64,000 nucleotides of DNA, from positions 15,001 through 79,000 of the forward strand of contig CAUJNA010000482.1 of assembly GCA_963377175.1 (NCBI GenBank), written 5' to 3'. This document shows positions 46,650 through 57,809 of this stretch, piece by piece. Every line of letters begins with the position of its first letter. Positions within the stretch are counted from its first letter, which is position 1. A program made the translations under genes and the position numbers. The stretch comes from Effrenium voratum (lineage: Eukaryota; Sar; Dinophyceae; Suessiales; Symbiodiniaceae). The notes beneath the pieces were generated by a model. It was not told the DNA's origin, did not search any database, and was given only the letters and a program-made list of their open reading frames with translations.

Positions 46650-46712
46650 GTTGGTCGGACGGTCGGTCGGTCGGTCGGTCGGTCGGTGGGGTGGGTGGGT
46701 GGGCGCGGGGTT
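46650..46712 (+). repeat. (GGTC)n then (GGTG)n repeat
   Basis: GGTC units from 46655 to 46687, followed by GGTGGGTGGGTGGG. Confidence 0.9.
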
Positions 46713-46810
46713 TCTCGCGGACCTGGGACACCTGGGCAGGCTCCATCACGGGGTCGGAGAGGGTGGGTAGGCCGTGTTTCTACTCTCCCCAAATCAACAG
46801 ATGTGATGAG

Positions 46811-46866
46811 GTTTAGGGATTTAGGATAGGTGGATTTAAGGTGGATTCAGTATGGTTTAGGGTTAG
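46811..46866 (+). repeat. Degenerate TTTAGGG telomere-like repeats
   Basis: GGTTTAGGGATTTAGGATAGG and GGTTTAGGGTTAG with related ATTTAAGG units between them. Confidence 0.4.
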
Positions 46867-47309
46867 TGCAGAGCCACAAAGAAAGGTCAGCTAGGTCATA
46901 CCCCCAAAATCACTCAGTTGACGAAGCTACAGTACTCAGCTTGCCAATGAGCGGGCTTGTGCATGTTGTGTCTGTGTGTGTGTGTGCTTTGATGCCTCGG
47001 AAAGCCCTAATTATGTCAGGTTGGGCAACCTGCTTTTAGCCTTTTAGATCACTCCCAAACCTCGTGCACAAGATGTAACAGGTTGGTTCCAAATCGCTGC
47101 CAGCCAGACGTCAACGTTCAGGTGCAGGACACAAAGCTGCTGCATCGACGAAGTCTTGCAGAGCGTCTCAGCTTCCGTGCTTCTCGAAGGAGGCGCTTGG
47201 ACCACAAACGTAGACGAGAAGAATCATCCACGGCATCATATCTCACTACCGCTGCCCAAGCTATGCACCTGACGTCGCCATACAGCGGCAGTAATGTCCA
47301 CCTACGATT

Positions 47310-47870
47310 AGTAAACTACCCCTGAACAAAGCTAAACTTTTTCCCAAACCAAATAATAGACTACCCCTAAACAAAGCTAAATGTTTCCCCCAAAAAATGC
47401 TCTGATCCTTTTTTTTAGGGGCACGCTTTCCATTCAAGCTGGCTCAAAAATGATTCTTCCATCAGATCCCAATATTATTGAGTGATTCCCTTCATCAAAT
47501 TCTTTATCTGGAAACCTTCAACAATCACAACTTGACCCTGCCAGCAATGCTACCCCCCATGAAGCCTCATGCACTAAATAATTCCTGACCCTAAATCAAG
47601 CTAAGCTGATTCCCGCTGATCGAAAATTGCTCTCTTATCTTTATTCAGGGGCAAGCTGTCCATTCAAGCTGGCTCATCAAAAAATGATTCCAATTCCATC
47701 AGATCCCAAAATTATTGAGTGATTCCCTTCATCAAATTCTTTATCTGGAAACCTTCAACAATCACAACTTGACCCTGCCAGCAATGCTACCCCCCATGAA
47801 GCCTCATGCACTAAATAATTCCTGACCCTAAATAAAGCTAAGCTGATTCCCACTCATGCAAAATTTCTTG
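47310..47870 (+). repeat. Tandem duplication, period about 235 bp
   Basis: A 200-bp block (CCATTCAAGCTGGCTCA through AATAATTCCTGACCCTAAAT) occurs at 47431 and again at 47661, with the second copy almost identical. A shorter relative (CTACCCCTAAACAAAGCTAA) precedes both. No coding potential. Confidence 0.9.
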
Positions 47871-47874
47871 GCCC

Positions 47875-47986
47875 AATACTACTTTAGAATTGGCCCAATT
47901 CTAAACTAGTATTCCCCCCAAAGCAAAATAAGAAAAAGCAACATGCCCAATACTACTTTAAATTGGCCCAATTCTAAAGTAGTATT
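47875..47986. repeat. Two palindromes of about 38 bp
   Basis: AATACTACTTTAGAATTGG with CCAATTCTAAACTAGTATT at 47875-47913, and AATACTACTTTAAATTGG with CCAATTCTAAAGTAGTATT at 47949-47986. Each can form a long hairpin. Confidence 0.88.
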
Positions 47987-48619
47987 CGAAAACTAAGAAA
48001 ACAGAGCCCAATACAAAACACATTCTAAACTTGTCCCGACCCTGATTTTTCCCCTTAACTTTATTTAGGGGCATTCAGCGGGGGGGGGGCCCTATTTATT
48101 AATCAGAGGCGGACATTATCCAGGGATACTCTGCTACCAATGTCCAGTTGCACGGCTGAGCCGTGCAAAGGTGCCATCCATGCTGTCCAAACTGCCCAGG
48201 AGCACCTTGCATCCCACGCCCGAAAGACCACTGAAACGTGCCAAACATCAACCAATATGGGCTTGTCTCAAAATACGGGGACCTTCAGAGTAGGTGGTTG
48301 CCTTTTCGGGTTTCCTTTTGCCACAAACCCATATCAAGACGTCATCATTGTTCATACTGCGAATTCGGCCTTGACCGCCGACACCTCCCAACATAGCGAG
48401 TCTTGCTGCTTTGTGGTGTCTTGAATAATGTTGACACCGAACCAATCAATGTCCCATTATGAATCTCTAGCATAATGGGACCCCCAATCAACCAGCGGCA
48501 TATTCTGGGGTTCCCAATACCTTTAAAGGAAGCCCAAAGGAGCTTATCTTTAAGCAACGGCAGCAAGAAAAACACCAGACAGGTTACATCAAACCCTCCC
48601 ACCAATGAAAAAACCTGGA

Positions 48620-48732
48620 CTTGGTTGCTTTCTGCTCCCCTGCTAAAAGTTTAACTTTTAGTGATTTAATGGAAAACCCAAATGAGATGGCAAAAAGTTA
48701 AAGTCCTAACATCCAAACAAAATGCACCAAAG
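48620..48732. mobile_element. MITE family E, copy 4, with TGGA target duplication
   Basis: Starts CTTGGTTGCTTTCTGCTCCC and ends CAAAATGCACCAAAG. TGGA flanks at 48616-48619 and 48733-48736. The right duplication directly abuts the hAT-like element's own duplication. Confidence 0.88.
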
Positions 48733-48744
48733 TGGAGACTTGCC

Positions 48745-49214
48745 TTGTGACCTACGCTGTCAGCCTAACTAGCATTTTCCTGAATATTTAGTTTTATGTT
48801 TTCATTACGATTTTGGTTCGATTCGGATTTACGATTTCAATACGACTCCTGTAACATTTATGTTTTTGTTACGTTTTTTTTTACACATTGGACATGCACT
48901 TGAAAGCAAGGGGTGCAAAAAGCCGTACTAAAATCGTATTAGAAACCGTATTCAAATCGTATTGAAATCGTGTTAAAATCGCAAAAATACGGTTTTAATA
49001 CAAATTGAATACGATTTCAATACGATGTTAATACGATTTCCATTAGTTTACTTTTTTTGTTGAAACGAATTCCAATTTCCTGATCCCATATCGTAAAAGA
49101 TATCGTAAAACCGGCGTAACAAAACCATATTTTCCAATCATATCAAAATCGTATCTAAATCGCACAAAAAAATAACTGGGCTTCCCGTGACTTAGCCTAC
49201 ACCGTGGGTCACAA
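48745..49214. mobile_element. hAT-like non-autonomous element with 8-bp target duplication
   Basis: Ends TTGTGACCTACGCTGT and, inverted, TTGTGACCCACGGTGT (14 of 16). Perfect direct repeats GACTTGCC flank it at 48737-48744 and 49215-49222. Eight-bp duplications are typical of hAT transposons. The 470-bp interior is AT-rich and built from about ten copies of ATACGATTT or its complement, which fold back on each other (CGTATTGAAATCGT and ACGATTTCAATACG). It has no ORF. Confidence 0.85.
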
Positions 49215-49617
49215 GACTTGCCTTTTTCTTGGGGCTCCTCCTAACCGAAAAGCTGTGCTTGGCTCACACCCCCGCCTTCAGAGGCCTCCGATGCCGAGTC
49301 CTCAAACGAAAAAAAGCGGCGCCTTGTTTTTTTTTCTCTTGCGGGACACATGACGGTCGTTCGGCTTTTGAGGCAAAAACACGAGGGCAATCACTCACCC
49401 TTTTTTGGGGGGTCTAACGAGAGATTGGGCACTCCCAAAAAGGGCAGCTTCCCTTGTGTCCTCCTTTAATCCAACCTGAAAAGGGTACCCTCAAAAATTG
49501 ACACCCACATCTGTGTACACTGTTTGAAGCACGCGAATTCCAGGAAAAAGTGGCGCCCTTGTGCACTCTCATGATGCTGAAGGTAATTGGGAGCATGGCT
49601 GAACATTGGATGCTTGT

Positions 49618-49721
49618 GGCCATGGGGTCAAAATCCCGTACCCCCAGTGAATATCCCAATCGGTTCTAAAATGGGTGGTGCACCTACCCCAAAATGGTAC
49701 CATTGGTTTTGACCCACAGCC
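49618..49721. mobile_element. MITE family A, copy 3
   Basis: Ends GGCCATGGGGTCAAAATCC and GGTTTTGACCCACAGCC. Interior GTACCCCCAGTGAATATCCC. Flanks TTGT and ATGT (3 of 4). Confidence 0.8.
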
Positions 49722-49799
49722 ATGTGCCACAAAACGCGGAACTGATGCGTTGGCCCACCAGGCATACGGGACTTTTTGGGGAATGCTCTCATACTGACT

Positions 49800-51660
49800 C
49801 ATGTCTCAAGTGGAGTTCCTGATATAAACACGTGTTTCTGGAAATGAAAGCTCAGCCCTTGCTTCAGTTGAGAAGCTTCCATAGATTGCAGAAGTGCTGG
49901 CCAAAAGAACCAACTCTTTTGGAGAAAAATAGGCTTCATGAAGCCGCCAATGAATTGTCCTCTTTTGCACCGCCCCACTTTTGGGTCAAAAAGGAACCAT
50001 CTCTATTTCCAATTCAACCACGAACTACCCCTCCCCCCCCCCGCCCCCTGCAACATGATATTCCTCACACTAGCTACAACCTGAGACCTGCAGGAAGTTG
50101 CTTGCTACATGCTTACAAACTGTCAATGTTGGCTTGAGACCCAGTTGCAACTTGAATCTACGCAAAGCTACAAAAAGGTTGCCGGTTGAACGCACAATTA
50201 ATGCTGATCAACGCCATGTCAGCTCGGCTTGCATCCACAAGGCGATCAAACATGTGCAAACAAAAACTAAAGATGCCGCCAACCGCAAGCTGATGCTAGA
50301 GTCAACAACCCCAAACAGAAAGGAACCTTGTGCCAAGCGGGACATCCACAGCAATTTGGTTCAACATCCGGGACCCAGAGCACCACAATCAGAAGGAACG
50401 ACCTTTGAGAAACTGTGTGGGGAAAGAAACTTGTCAAGGTCCTCCAGTAGAGAGGTTAGAATAAGGGTACCCTTGTTTCTGTAGTCTATTTTAGTAGGGG
50501 AGCCCTCCCCCAAAGAAGGATAAAAGGGCACTACTGAGAGATCTAGTTGTTGTGGGGGAAGGAGAATTCCTGTGAGCCATCGCCAGAAATCCCGTGTTGC
50601 CGCGATTGGCCAGATGCCAAGGCTGCGGCTACAGCTGTGGCCTGGCGGCCAAAAGGCATCGCTTGCTTCTGGAAAGCTGAGGCCTGAAAAGCACAGCCTC
50701 CAGGTCATATGTCACGCATAAATCAAGCCCAAAACCCAGCTGAAACAACTTCTCTTTGGGAGGCTTGTGATGAATACACCTGAGTGTCTTGACTTGTTAC
50801 GTTTATTCAGCCATGCGGCTCAAGTTGCGATACCATCCGAGATTGATTTCCAAGGCTGCACATTGTGGAGGTCTCCTTCTCACAGCCCCAGTTGCAGAAG
50901 CATGTCGAAGTATATACTCTCAAGCGTATGCCACAAAGTGTTGAAGTCACCCTCTCAATTCCGCGCAGCGAAGGCGAGTTGAAATCATAATCGGGGGAAG
51001 ACATCCAAGCAGCGATAATCAAACACAAGAAACGTTAAAAACAAAACATGGAAAGGTCTGAAGAGAAAAGGCGGAGATAGAAGCATGGGAGCAAGCAGAT
51101 TGGATCCAATACAGTCCTGTCAAAATACAAAAAGAGCAGGCAAGAATCACAGCAGCGACCTAATCCCCATGCCCAGAAATTCTGAAATTCAACTCCTACG
51201 AACCCGACCAACGAAATCAAAATGAACAAGAAGCACGACAAACACTCATGCAAAGAGAAGCGGTAGAAGACAAAAGGAAAGAGAAGATTTTCCCAAGAGC
51301 CAAAACCACGAGCCCGTCGAGAAAGTGAAAAATAGAATATATGGAGGCAAAGCCCAACACGACGCAACACAAGAACTTTTGGTTCCACATAGTACAGTGA
51401 AACGCTTGGCGTTGTCCAATAGATGCGCCAGGATTCTGCAAAGTTTGGCGAGAAACGCGCGCGCTGCGTCCCGTGCAGCGAGCTACTCGCTGTGTCGCCT
51501 GCGTTGCGGCATCGATGCGCCGGGGCGCACGCCAATGGCGCATCTGGCTGCAAGACCCATCGAGCTTGTCTAAGTTGGCTCAAGTATGTTAAGTGCGTAA
51601 AGCCGGCAAAGCCGAGGCGCAGAAGTGTCAAAATGCAAGAACCTCAGTTTTGAGCGCCCC
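49800..51660. other. No gene recognised
   Basis: Contains a C-rich run at 50032-50045. A 199-codon minus frame (51035-51631) has no domain or splice signals. Confidence 0.35.
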
Positions 51661-51678
51661 TCTTCCCCCTTTCACACT

Positions 51679-51681
<3 letters not shown>

Positions 51682-51709
<28 letters not shown>

Positions 51710-51790
51710 GTTTTTGTCCTCTCTCTCTCTCTCTCGTTTTTTTCCTCTATCCCTCTCCCTCTCTCTCGTTCTGCTTCTGATCCTCTTTTC
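51682..51790. repeat. (CT)n-rich pyrimidine tract
   Basis: Runs of TC dinucleotides separated by GTTTTTGTCC and GTTTTTTTCC. Confidence 0.9.
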
Positions 51791-52150
51791 CTTTCCCTGA
51801 CGTCTCGTTTCAAGCGCTTAAGCGCAGCATCGGGCTGCGTGTCCAACGCCAGCTGCCGCGCGCGGCGCAGCGTGCCCGGGTGGCGCGCGACGACCTCGTC
51901 CGCCGTCGGACACGCGAGAAAGGCTCTGCAGGCTGTGCGCGGAGCTGACCGCCTACCGGAACTCGCCCGGAGTCGTCTAGGCTCACGGCTGCCCGGCTGC
52001 CCGGCTACACATCTTCAGACTCACACTCTCTTGAACAATTAGGACTTGTCCAAACCGATGCCTGTCCTATAAGCTCATCTGCCCAAGACGTTTCCTATAA
52101 GCTCATCTGCCCAAGACGTCTTCTTAAACTTCCTACACAGGAGGCTTTTA

Positions 52151-52390
52151 ATGTTGACCCAGTAAACCCTTGTGTATCAATATGGGGGTGTCCCTGGTTT
52201 TAGTGTTTGTTTTCTCACCTTTGGAGGGGAACACCCCCATATTCATAACTTCATTGCTTTCTGCTCCCCTGCTAAAAGTTTAACTTTTAGTGATTTAATA
52301 GAAAACCCATTAGTTGGCAAAAAAATAAAGTCCTAACATCCAAGCAAAATGCACCAAAAATAAACAGGGGTTTACTAATCCGGGGCCAAC
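52151..52390. mobile_element. Family G element with a nested family E insertion
   Basis: Left arm ATGTTGACCCAGTAAACCC and, inverted, TAATCCGGGGCCAAC at the right, with AATATGGGGGTGTCCCTGGT mirrored by GGGGAACACCCCCATATT. Flanks TTTA at 52147-52150 and 52391-52394. The right arm is interrupted at 52249-52359. Confidence 0.82.
52249..52359. mobile_element. MITE family E, copy 5, with ATAA target duplication
   Basis: Starts CTTCATTGCTTTCTGCTCCC, ends AAATGCACCAAAA. ATAA at 52245-52248 and 52360-52363. Removing it and one ATAA rejoins CATATTCATAAACAGGGG, matching CATATTAGTAAACAGGGG of the uninterrupted G copy at 55643. Confidence 0.92.
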
Positions 52391-52489
52391 TTTACATTGA
52401 ACCATTCGCCCCTCCGCTTGCATGCTGCCTGGCCCTGGTCTCGCGCTGGCTTGCTTAAGCCTTAGTCCCCATCGGTGGGACTCTCAAAT

Positions 52490-52615
52490 GAGCATGGGTC
52501 AAAAGCTCGGTTAGCCCCCAGTGAACATCCCAATCCAACCACTAAAATAGGTTCTGAAATGGGTGGTGAATTCACCTATCCCAAAATGGGATCCCATTGA
52601 TTTTGACCCATGGCC
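52490..52615. mobile_element. MITE family A, copy 4, with AAAT target duplication
   Basis: Ends GAGCATGGGTCAAAA and TTTTGACCCATGGCC; AAAT at 52486-52489 and 52616-52619. Confidence 0.87.
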
Positions 52616-52619
52616 AAAT

Positions 52620-52722
52620 GGGTGTGGCTCAAAATCAAAGCGCTAGGGCAAACCGCAGGTTTTGGTCTTTGGCTCCATTTACGAAGGCGCCATCTTGGTA
52701 CATAGGTTTTTGAGCTGCAGCC
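52620..52722. mobile_element. MITE of the GGCTC subfamily, adjacent to copy 4
   Basis: Ends GGGTGTGGCTCAAAATC and GGTTTTTGAGCTGCAGCC. AAAT at 52616-52619 and 52723-52726. It shares the middle AAAT with the preceding element. Confidence 0.78.
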
Positions 52723-53109
52723 AAATCAGAAGAGCCACGGAGCCCATGGGCTGGTCTTTTTTGAGGGTATCCTTTGCACTGCGGTTTGGTTTCAAGGAAA
52801 TCCAAAAGAAAAGCCAGCATTTTGGGGGGTCCCCTATTTCAAGACACACCTTCTGTAAAGCCACGGTCAAAGTTACTTGTTTCTGCATGGCGGCATTCGC
52901 TACCGTGTATTCGTTTAACCATTCTCAGCTTGTTTCATTCAGTCGCATATACTGGGACAAGCTGCCCAGTCTAGCAATTGTCGACAAAGGCACCCCAAAT
53001 TGCAGCCACCGATTCGCAGTGGGCGTCAAGCCCTTTCAAGGTAGCAAGAACCTGGAAGGCCATGTTTCCTGTTTGTTTTTTCCCCCCGTGGATTTAAACA
53101 TCACCTTTT

Positions 53110-54240
53110 AGGCATCTGGGCTCAAAAGCCATTTGCCTCAGGGAGTCGCGCCCCAGGGTCCCGCTATTCCTCTGATGGAAGGTTGGACGTCCACAAAACC
53201 CGCCCTGGGCGCTGCATCTTCAGTGATTCACTTTCCGGCCAGGAGAGCTTCTTTGTCGGTATGGTGTGCAGCTTTGTCCAACATCAGATTTCTGTGGCCT
53301 TGCAGCGGCCCCCTTCGGCTTCGGCTTTGTCTCCGTCATGAGCTTCATGATTGTGGGGCATTCTTTGTATCGTGGAGTTGCCAGCATGTTGGGCATTTTT
53401 GGTGGTCACTTGCTTCTCGTGGTGCGCCCTGGGCCGGTTCGTATATGCTTTGGCGGAGTTGGAGGGCTTCCTCTCTTACTTGCCCTTTGTCGCGCTACGT
53501 GCAGTGTGTGCTTCCGCCTCACCAAGACTCCTCGAATGCTTGGATGTGATGGCCCTCCGGGTTACTTCCTCTTGTGAGCCGGCAAAGCCAAGCCAGTGGC
53601 TACATATTTTGGTGCACTGTCGGTACTGATATCCGCATGCTACATAGGGCGGGCCTGACCCGAATTGGGTTTGTCCCGGCAAACGCTTTTCGTGTGATGG
53701 TTCGTCCTTTCTTCGCTTTGTTTTTTTCGTGGATTTTGCTCCGGCAAAGGCCGCTTCTAAGTTGTCCTCTGCATGTGCTTTCGCTTGGCTACAGGCTGCT
53801 GCCCTGTTCTTTGGCTGCCCTGTTTCTCCACTTCTCCCTGGAGTGTCGTTGCCCTCGGCCAAAGTGCTGGGGTTTTGATCAGACCTCGGTGCCGGAATGG
53901 CCCGGTGGTTGGTGCTCGCCCTGACGTTTGCGCCTGTTGGATAAACATCACCTTTTGGGCCCACTTGATATGAGTTTGCGATGTTTACGGGGAAGTATAA
54001 GCAGACTTGTATCGAACCGAAGCTGGGAGATGCGCCAACCATTCCACCGGAAGGACGATTGAGTCGAGCAAGTTGGCGGTCAACCTCCGCTGCCAGGGTC
54101 TCGCCCAAAACAAATGGACTCCCAACAAGCCTCTGAAGCCCAAAAAAGAAGATTAAACGAAAGGGTTTTAGGTTCCATGCGAAAACGGAAGGAAGTCACC
54201 TCTGAGCGAATCATCTCAAGACCATGACACAGGGTGAGCC
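53110..54240. other. GC-rich open region, no recognised gene
   Basis: Frames on both strands are open over 300-630 nt (for example the minus frame 53476-54108 starting MGETLAAEVDRQLARLNRPS). None shows a domain I can name or the splice pattern of the permease gene. Possibly an old retroelement or gene fragment. Confidence 0.3.
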
Positions 54241-54529
54241 GCGGGGGGAGGGTATTATCCCACAGAAAAGAGCTGGTATGCTGCTGATAGATTCCCCGTG
54301 AACGAGCTCGATATCTGTAGCAATAAAGATCTACATGATACAGTCAGAACAGTAACTCCAACATCCCTTGGGCCAAGGGCCCTTTTGGAAAAAAACAAAA
54401 GCTGACTAAACAGGCGGAACACGTACCAATCAACCAAGACGACTCGAATCATCAGCCTGAAAACCTCAGGCAGAGCCAGACTCAGCCCAAGGAAGGGCTG
54501 CAAAACCCGGACTGTTCGATGGGAGAGAT

Positions 54530-54640
54530 GGCTGTGGCTCAAAAAACCGGAATTCCAAAATGGGTTGCCCGATCGGTAAGTGGAAACATGGGTACCAAAG
54601 CCTGCGGTTTGCCCCTCCTGGTTAAGTTTGAGCCACACCC
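54530..54640. mobile_element. MITE family B, GGCTC subfamily, with AGAT target duplication
   Basis: Ends GGCTGTGGCTCAAAA and AGTTTGAGCCACACCC. AGAT at 54526-54529 and 54641-54644. Confidence 0.87.
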
Positions 54641-55088
54641 AGATGGAAGAATCGCCCACAACCAGTGGGTGCGGCCCCCCTTTCTTGGGACTTGGACCCC
54701 AAAACGAAGTGGCGGTCCTTCTGGCTTCCTCGTAAAATCAGACAAACTGACAGGTGCCCGTTTCAGGTCACCAGAGGCGTCAGTTCCATGCGCGCCTCAT
54801 CAAGTGGCTCACTTGTGGCACCACCCGACTCACCGAGCGATACCTGCGGGAACGGCACAGAGACGTAACCTACCGCAAAGACAATGTTCGGTCTCAAACA
54901 TATGCATGTTCTGCCCTTTGCCCCTGATCTTGCCATTCATCTTAGTACACACATGTCATATTGCTATTGCTATTAATCCAACATCTTGCGGCAATGCGAC
55001 TCTACAAGGATCTGCCAAGCCTGCCCCGGCAATTTATGGCGACTTGAGGCATGCTGCATGCGCATGCCTCTGCTATCTGTAGGGATGT

Positions 55089-55190
55089 TGGCTGTGGGTC
55101 AAAAATAGGTACCCATTTTGGGAACCCTGGTAAATGGACACATGGACTACAACCTGCAGTCTTTTGGTAGTTTAATGTTGACCCGCACCC
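55089..55190. mobile_element. MITE family B, with ATGT target duplication
   Basis: Left end TGGCTGTGGGTCAAAAATAG, right end TTGACCCGCACCC. ATGT at 55085-55088 and 55191-55194, if one extra T is counted in the left end. Confidence 0.8.
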
Positions 55191-55445
55191 ATGTGTCATT
55201 TTGTTGAGGGTACTCGTTTTGGTGCGGCCTATAGGCCAGTGGGCCACATGGACGTACCACAGTTTCCACAAAACCCATGCTGAAGCCTGCCAGAACCAGA
55301 GAATAGCTTTCCTCTAAATGCCCACCCCAACAACCCCAGCCCCCAACAGGATGGTGTGAAAACAGCAAGGGCTGCTTCAGGCGCACGTGCCACTGCTACA
55401 ACTTTCTGGGCCGATGTTCTTCCATCACCCAAACTTCTTCCATCT

Positions 55446-55581
55446 GAGACACTTGCTCAAAACCGATCGGTACAAAAATGGTCGATTCCCAGAACCATGC
55501 AAGGAATGGAAAAGGATTCCCGCAACTATTTCCGGCTGGGACTGCCCCAACCTTCATCTATCCGGGTTTTGATTGTGACTC
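55446..55581. mobile_element. MITE family C, with ATCT target duplication
   Basis: Left end GAGACACTTGCTCAAAACC; right end CCGGGTTTTGATTGTGACTC. ATCT at 55442-55445 and 55582-55585. The interior AATGGTCGATTCCCAGAACC is shared with 62252 and 63420. Confidence 0.88.
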
Positions 55582-55642
55582 ATCTGCTGTCTGAACGCTA
55601 GGGAACAAACTTTGCAGCGCAATTGCGCATTGAGTCCCAGTG

Positions 55643-55758
55643 ATGTTGACCCCGGAATAATAGACCCCTGTGTAGGAATATGGGAATGTCCCTGGTTTTA
55701 GTGGAGGGGAACACCCCCATATTAGTAAACAGGGGCTTATTAATCCGGGGTCAACATT
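55643..55758. mobile_element. Family G element, full fold-back copy
   Basis: Left arm ATGTTGACCCCGGAATAATA and right arm TTATTAATCCGGGGTCAACA. About 50 bp of each arm pairs. AGTG at 55639-55642 and 55759-55762. Confidence 0.82.
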
Positions 55759-55762
55759 AGTG

Positions 55763-55832
55763 GGGATTCACTTTTTGAGGGGAACACCCCCTTAATAAAC
55801 CGGGGTTTGTTAAATCCAAAGTCCAACATTAA
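55763..55832. mobile_element. Family G right-half fragment
   Basis: GGGATTCACTTTTTGAGGGG, AACACCCCCTTAATAAACCGG and a degraded CCAACATT end. The neighbouring full copy may have inserted into this one at its AGTG. Confidence 0.6.
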
Positions 55833-56292
55833 CATCAGCGCGATTTCCTCAAACATCGGCCCTTCCCCATCCCTGCGTCACACCTCGCCCATGCCGGCCT
55901 CCTCTGGGGTGTGCACTCCAGACACAGCACTGCTATGCGAGCCCAGACTGCTTCCCAGCCTGAGACGTCGCCGGGTGCGAAGGTGCGAACGCTCTTGTGA
56001 CGAATCTGCCTTCCTGATCCAGATCCAAAAGCTCTCAACTTGCATCCGGAAAATCAGATCAGCAAGACTTCGAGCCTTCCGGATTCCAAAATTCTGACAC
56101 CCGAAGCATCCACTTCGGACTTCCAGCTCTCTCTCTCTCTCTCTCTCAGAGCCCAGCCCAACACCGCGCAAGGGCGGAAGGAGCTCCTGACAACGGAGCC
56201 CCATGGCTTAAAACCCAGGTGGTTGTGTGTGGTGTGTGTGTGTGTCAAAGGGTTTGGAAACTGGAAAAGCTACAGCAACTTTGTAAAAAATA

Positions 56293-56997
56293 TCAGGTTG
56301 TCCTGTAGAAGTTCCAGTAACCCAACCCTTTGAGTGTGTGTGTGTGTGGGTGTGTGTCTTTAAAAAACAAAAATGTAGGAAAAAAACTTGCTAAACCTGG
56401 GCAATTTTGCAGGGGGGAGTATTGGGTGGGAGTACAGACTTCTATGAGCTCGAGGCGAGTTTGTGAACTTATTGCGGCTCGGCTTAGGAAGGCTATCATG
56501 CTCACTGGGCCGTGCCCTTTGCAGTAGTCCCCCCTCTGCCGGGGAACAAGCCGACTTGGTAAACCGCTGGAGCAGATGCGGAGCGAGAGATCCCCTGTTT
56601 CCCCACCTCCACTCAAAATGAGTCCGGATGAAGAGGTGGCTTGTCGGCTAAGCAGGTAGACGCTGCGTCGTGCCTTCTTCAAGGCGTTCTGGGCTTTCCG
56701 GTCCCGTTTCTTGACGAGTTTTCTGGCACCACGCCAAATATTGGAGCGGGTCTCACCCGCACCCGGATCACAATCCACTGCGAGACTGCAAGAAGCCAAT
56801 GACGCTCCTGTGCGCTGTCTGGGTGGCCCATTGACCCAAAGACTGACTACTAAACAAACAATAAATCGATTGAAAAAGAAATGGGTAGTTGGCTTGAAAG
56901 AGCGGTAATGGCCGTGATGATGATGATGATGATGATGACGACGACGACGATGAGGAGAAGGAGGAGGAGGATGAGCAGAATAAGGAGAGGAGGACAA
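56293..56997 (-). other. 235-codon open frame, function unknown
   Basis: The middle of the minus frame is basic (KLVKKRDRKAQNALKKARRS) and followed by a GLILSGGGETGDLSLRICSS segment. The N-terminal end is (GAT)n-derived polyhistidine and the C-terminal end is GT-repeat derived. No family recognised; a real core of about 120 residues is possible. Confidence 0.25.
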
Positions 56998-57274
56998 TGA
57001 AGCTGAACATCATAACGGTCAGCAAGCCCCTCTCTCCCTAACCGGTAACTCTGATTAGACCAACGTCACCCATCAAACCTTGGCGCTTTTGCATTCAAAC
57101 CGGTTGCCGCAAGCGCGGCAACTGATAGACCGACACCCATCAAACCTTGGCGCTTTCAAAGCAGCAGCCTAGATGAGGCAACGTGCTCGTGCGAGAAGGG
57201 AACATGCCGGGAAAAATTGGAAAAATATCACAAAATATGCATTTCAGCACATGGAAGTCAAATGTGTAAAATAC

Positions 57275-57440
57275 TCACTTCGGCCAACGGAAGTCAACAA
57301 ACCACAGGCCCACTTTTTCGCCAAGCCGACAGAACCAGACTCGGCTTCGCACGCTCCGCGAGCCTGCGGCCGCCCCGGCGAGGACAGCGCGGGCAGCTTG
57401 CCCCGGGGCTTCCGTCGGCCCTGGTTGCTGCTGGATGGAC
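57275..57440 (-). CDS. Exon-like block, unknown protein
   Basis: A GC-rich minus frame reads PGQAARAVLAGAAAGSRSVR then SRVWFCRLGEKVGLWFVDFR and WP, ending at a consensus donor (CCGAA followed by GTGAGT). Family not recognised. Confidence 0.35.
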
Positions 57441-57565
57441 GAAATCCGATTCGCACCACTGTGAAACCGTGGTTGCAACCATAACGTTCGTTGGTATTTC
57501 GCAGGGAATCGAGTCAGAAACCAGGGTGTCTGAAAGGCGCTGCGAAATGGGTTTCGCAACCGTCC

Positions 57566-57642
57566 ACAGTACCCATTTTGGGAACCCTGGCAAGTGGAAA
57601 CATGGACTAAAACCTGACCCAGTTTCATTTTGACCCAGTGAG
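57566..57642. mobile_element. Family B fragment
   Basis: ACCCATTTTGGGAACCCTGG and a right end CATTTTGACCC; the left inverted repeat is lost. Confidence 0.5.
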
Positions 57643-57809
57643 GTCGACCCCAAGTTCCGCGGGTCCTTCTCTGCGAAAAGGGCTCGCTGTTCTTTTTTGT
57701 ATCCGGAGAAGGGGCTAAAAGTTTTAGTCTGAAGGGGGGTCTGCGGGGGGTCTGTGCGTGACATTTTTTCGTGCACTTACATTTTTTGAATTCGTGGGAG
57801 GGTACCTCC

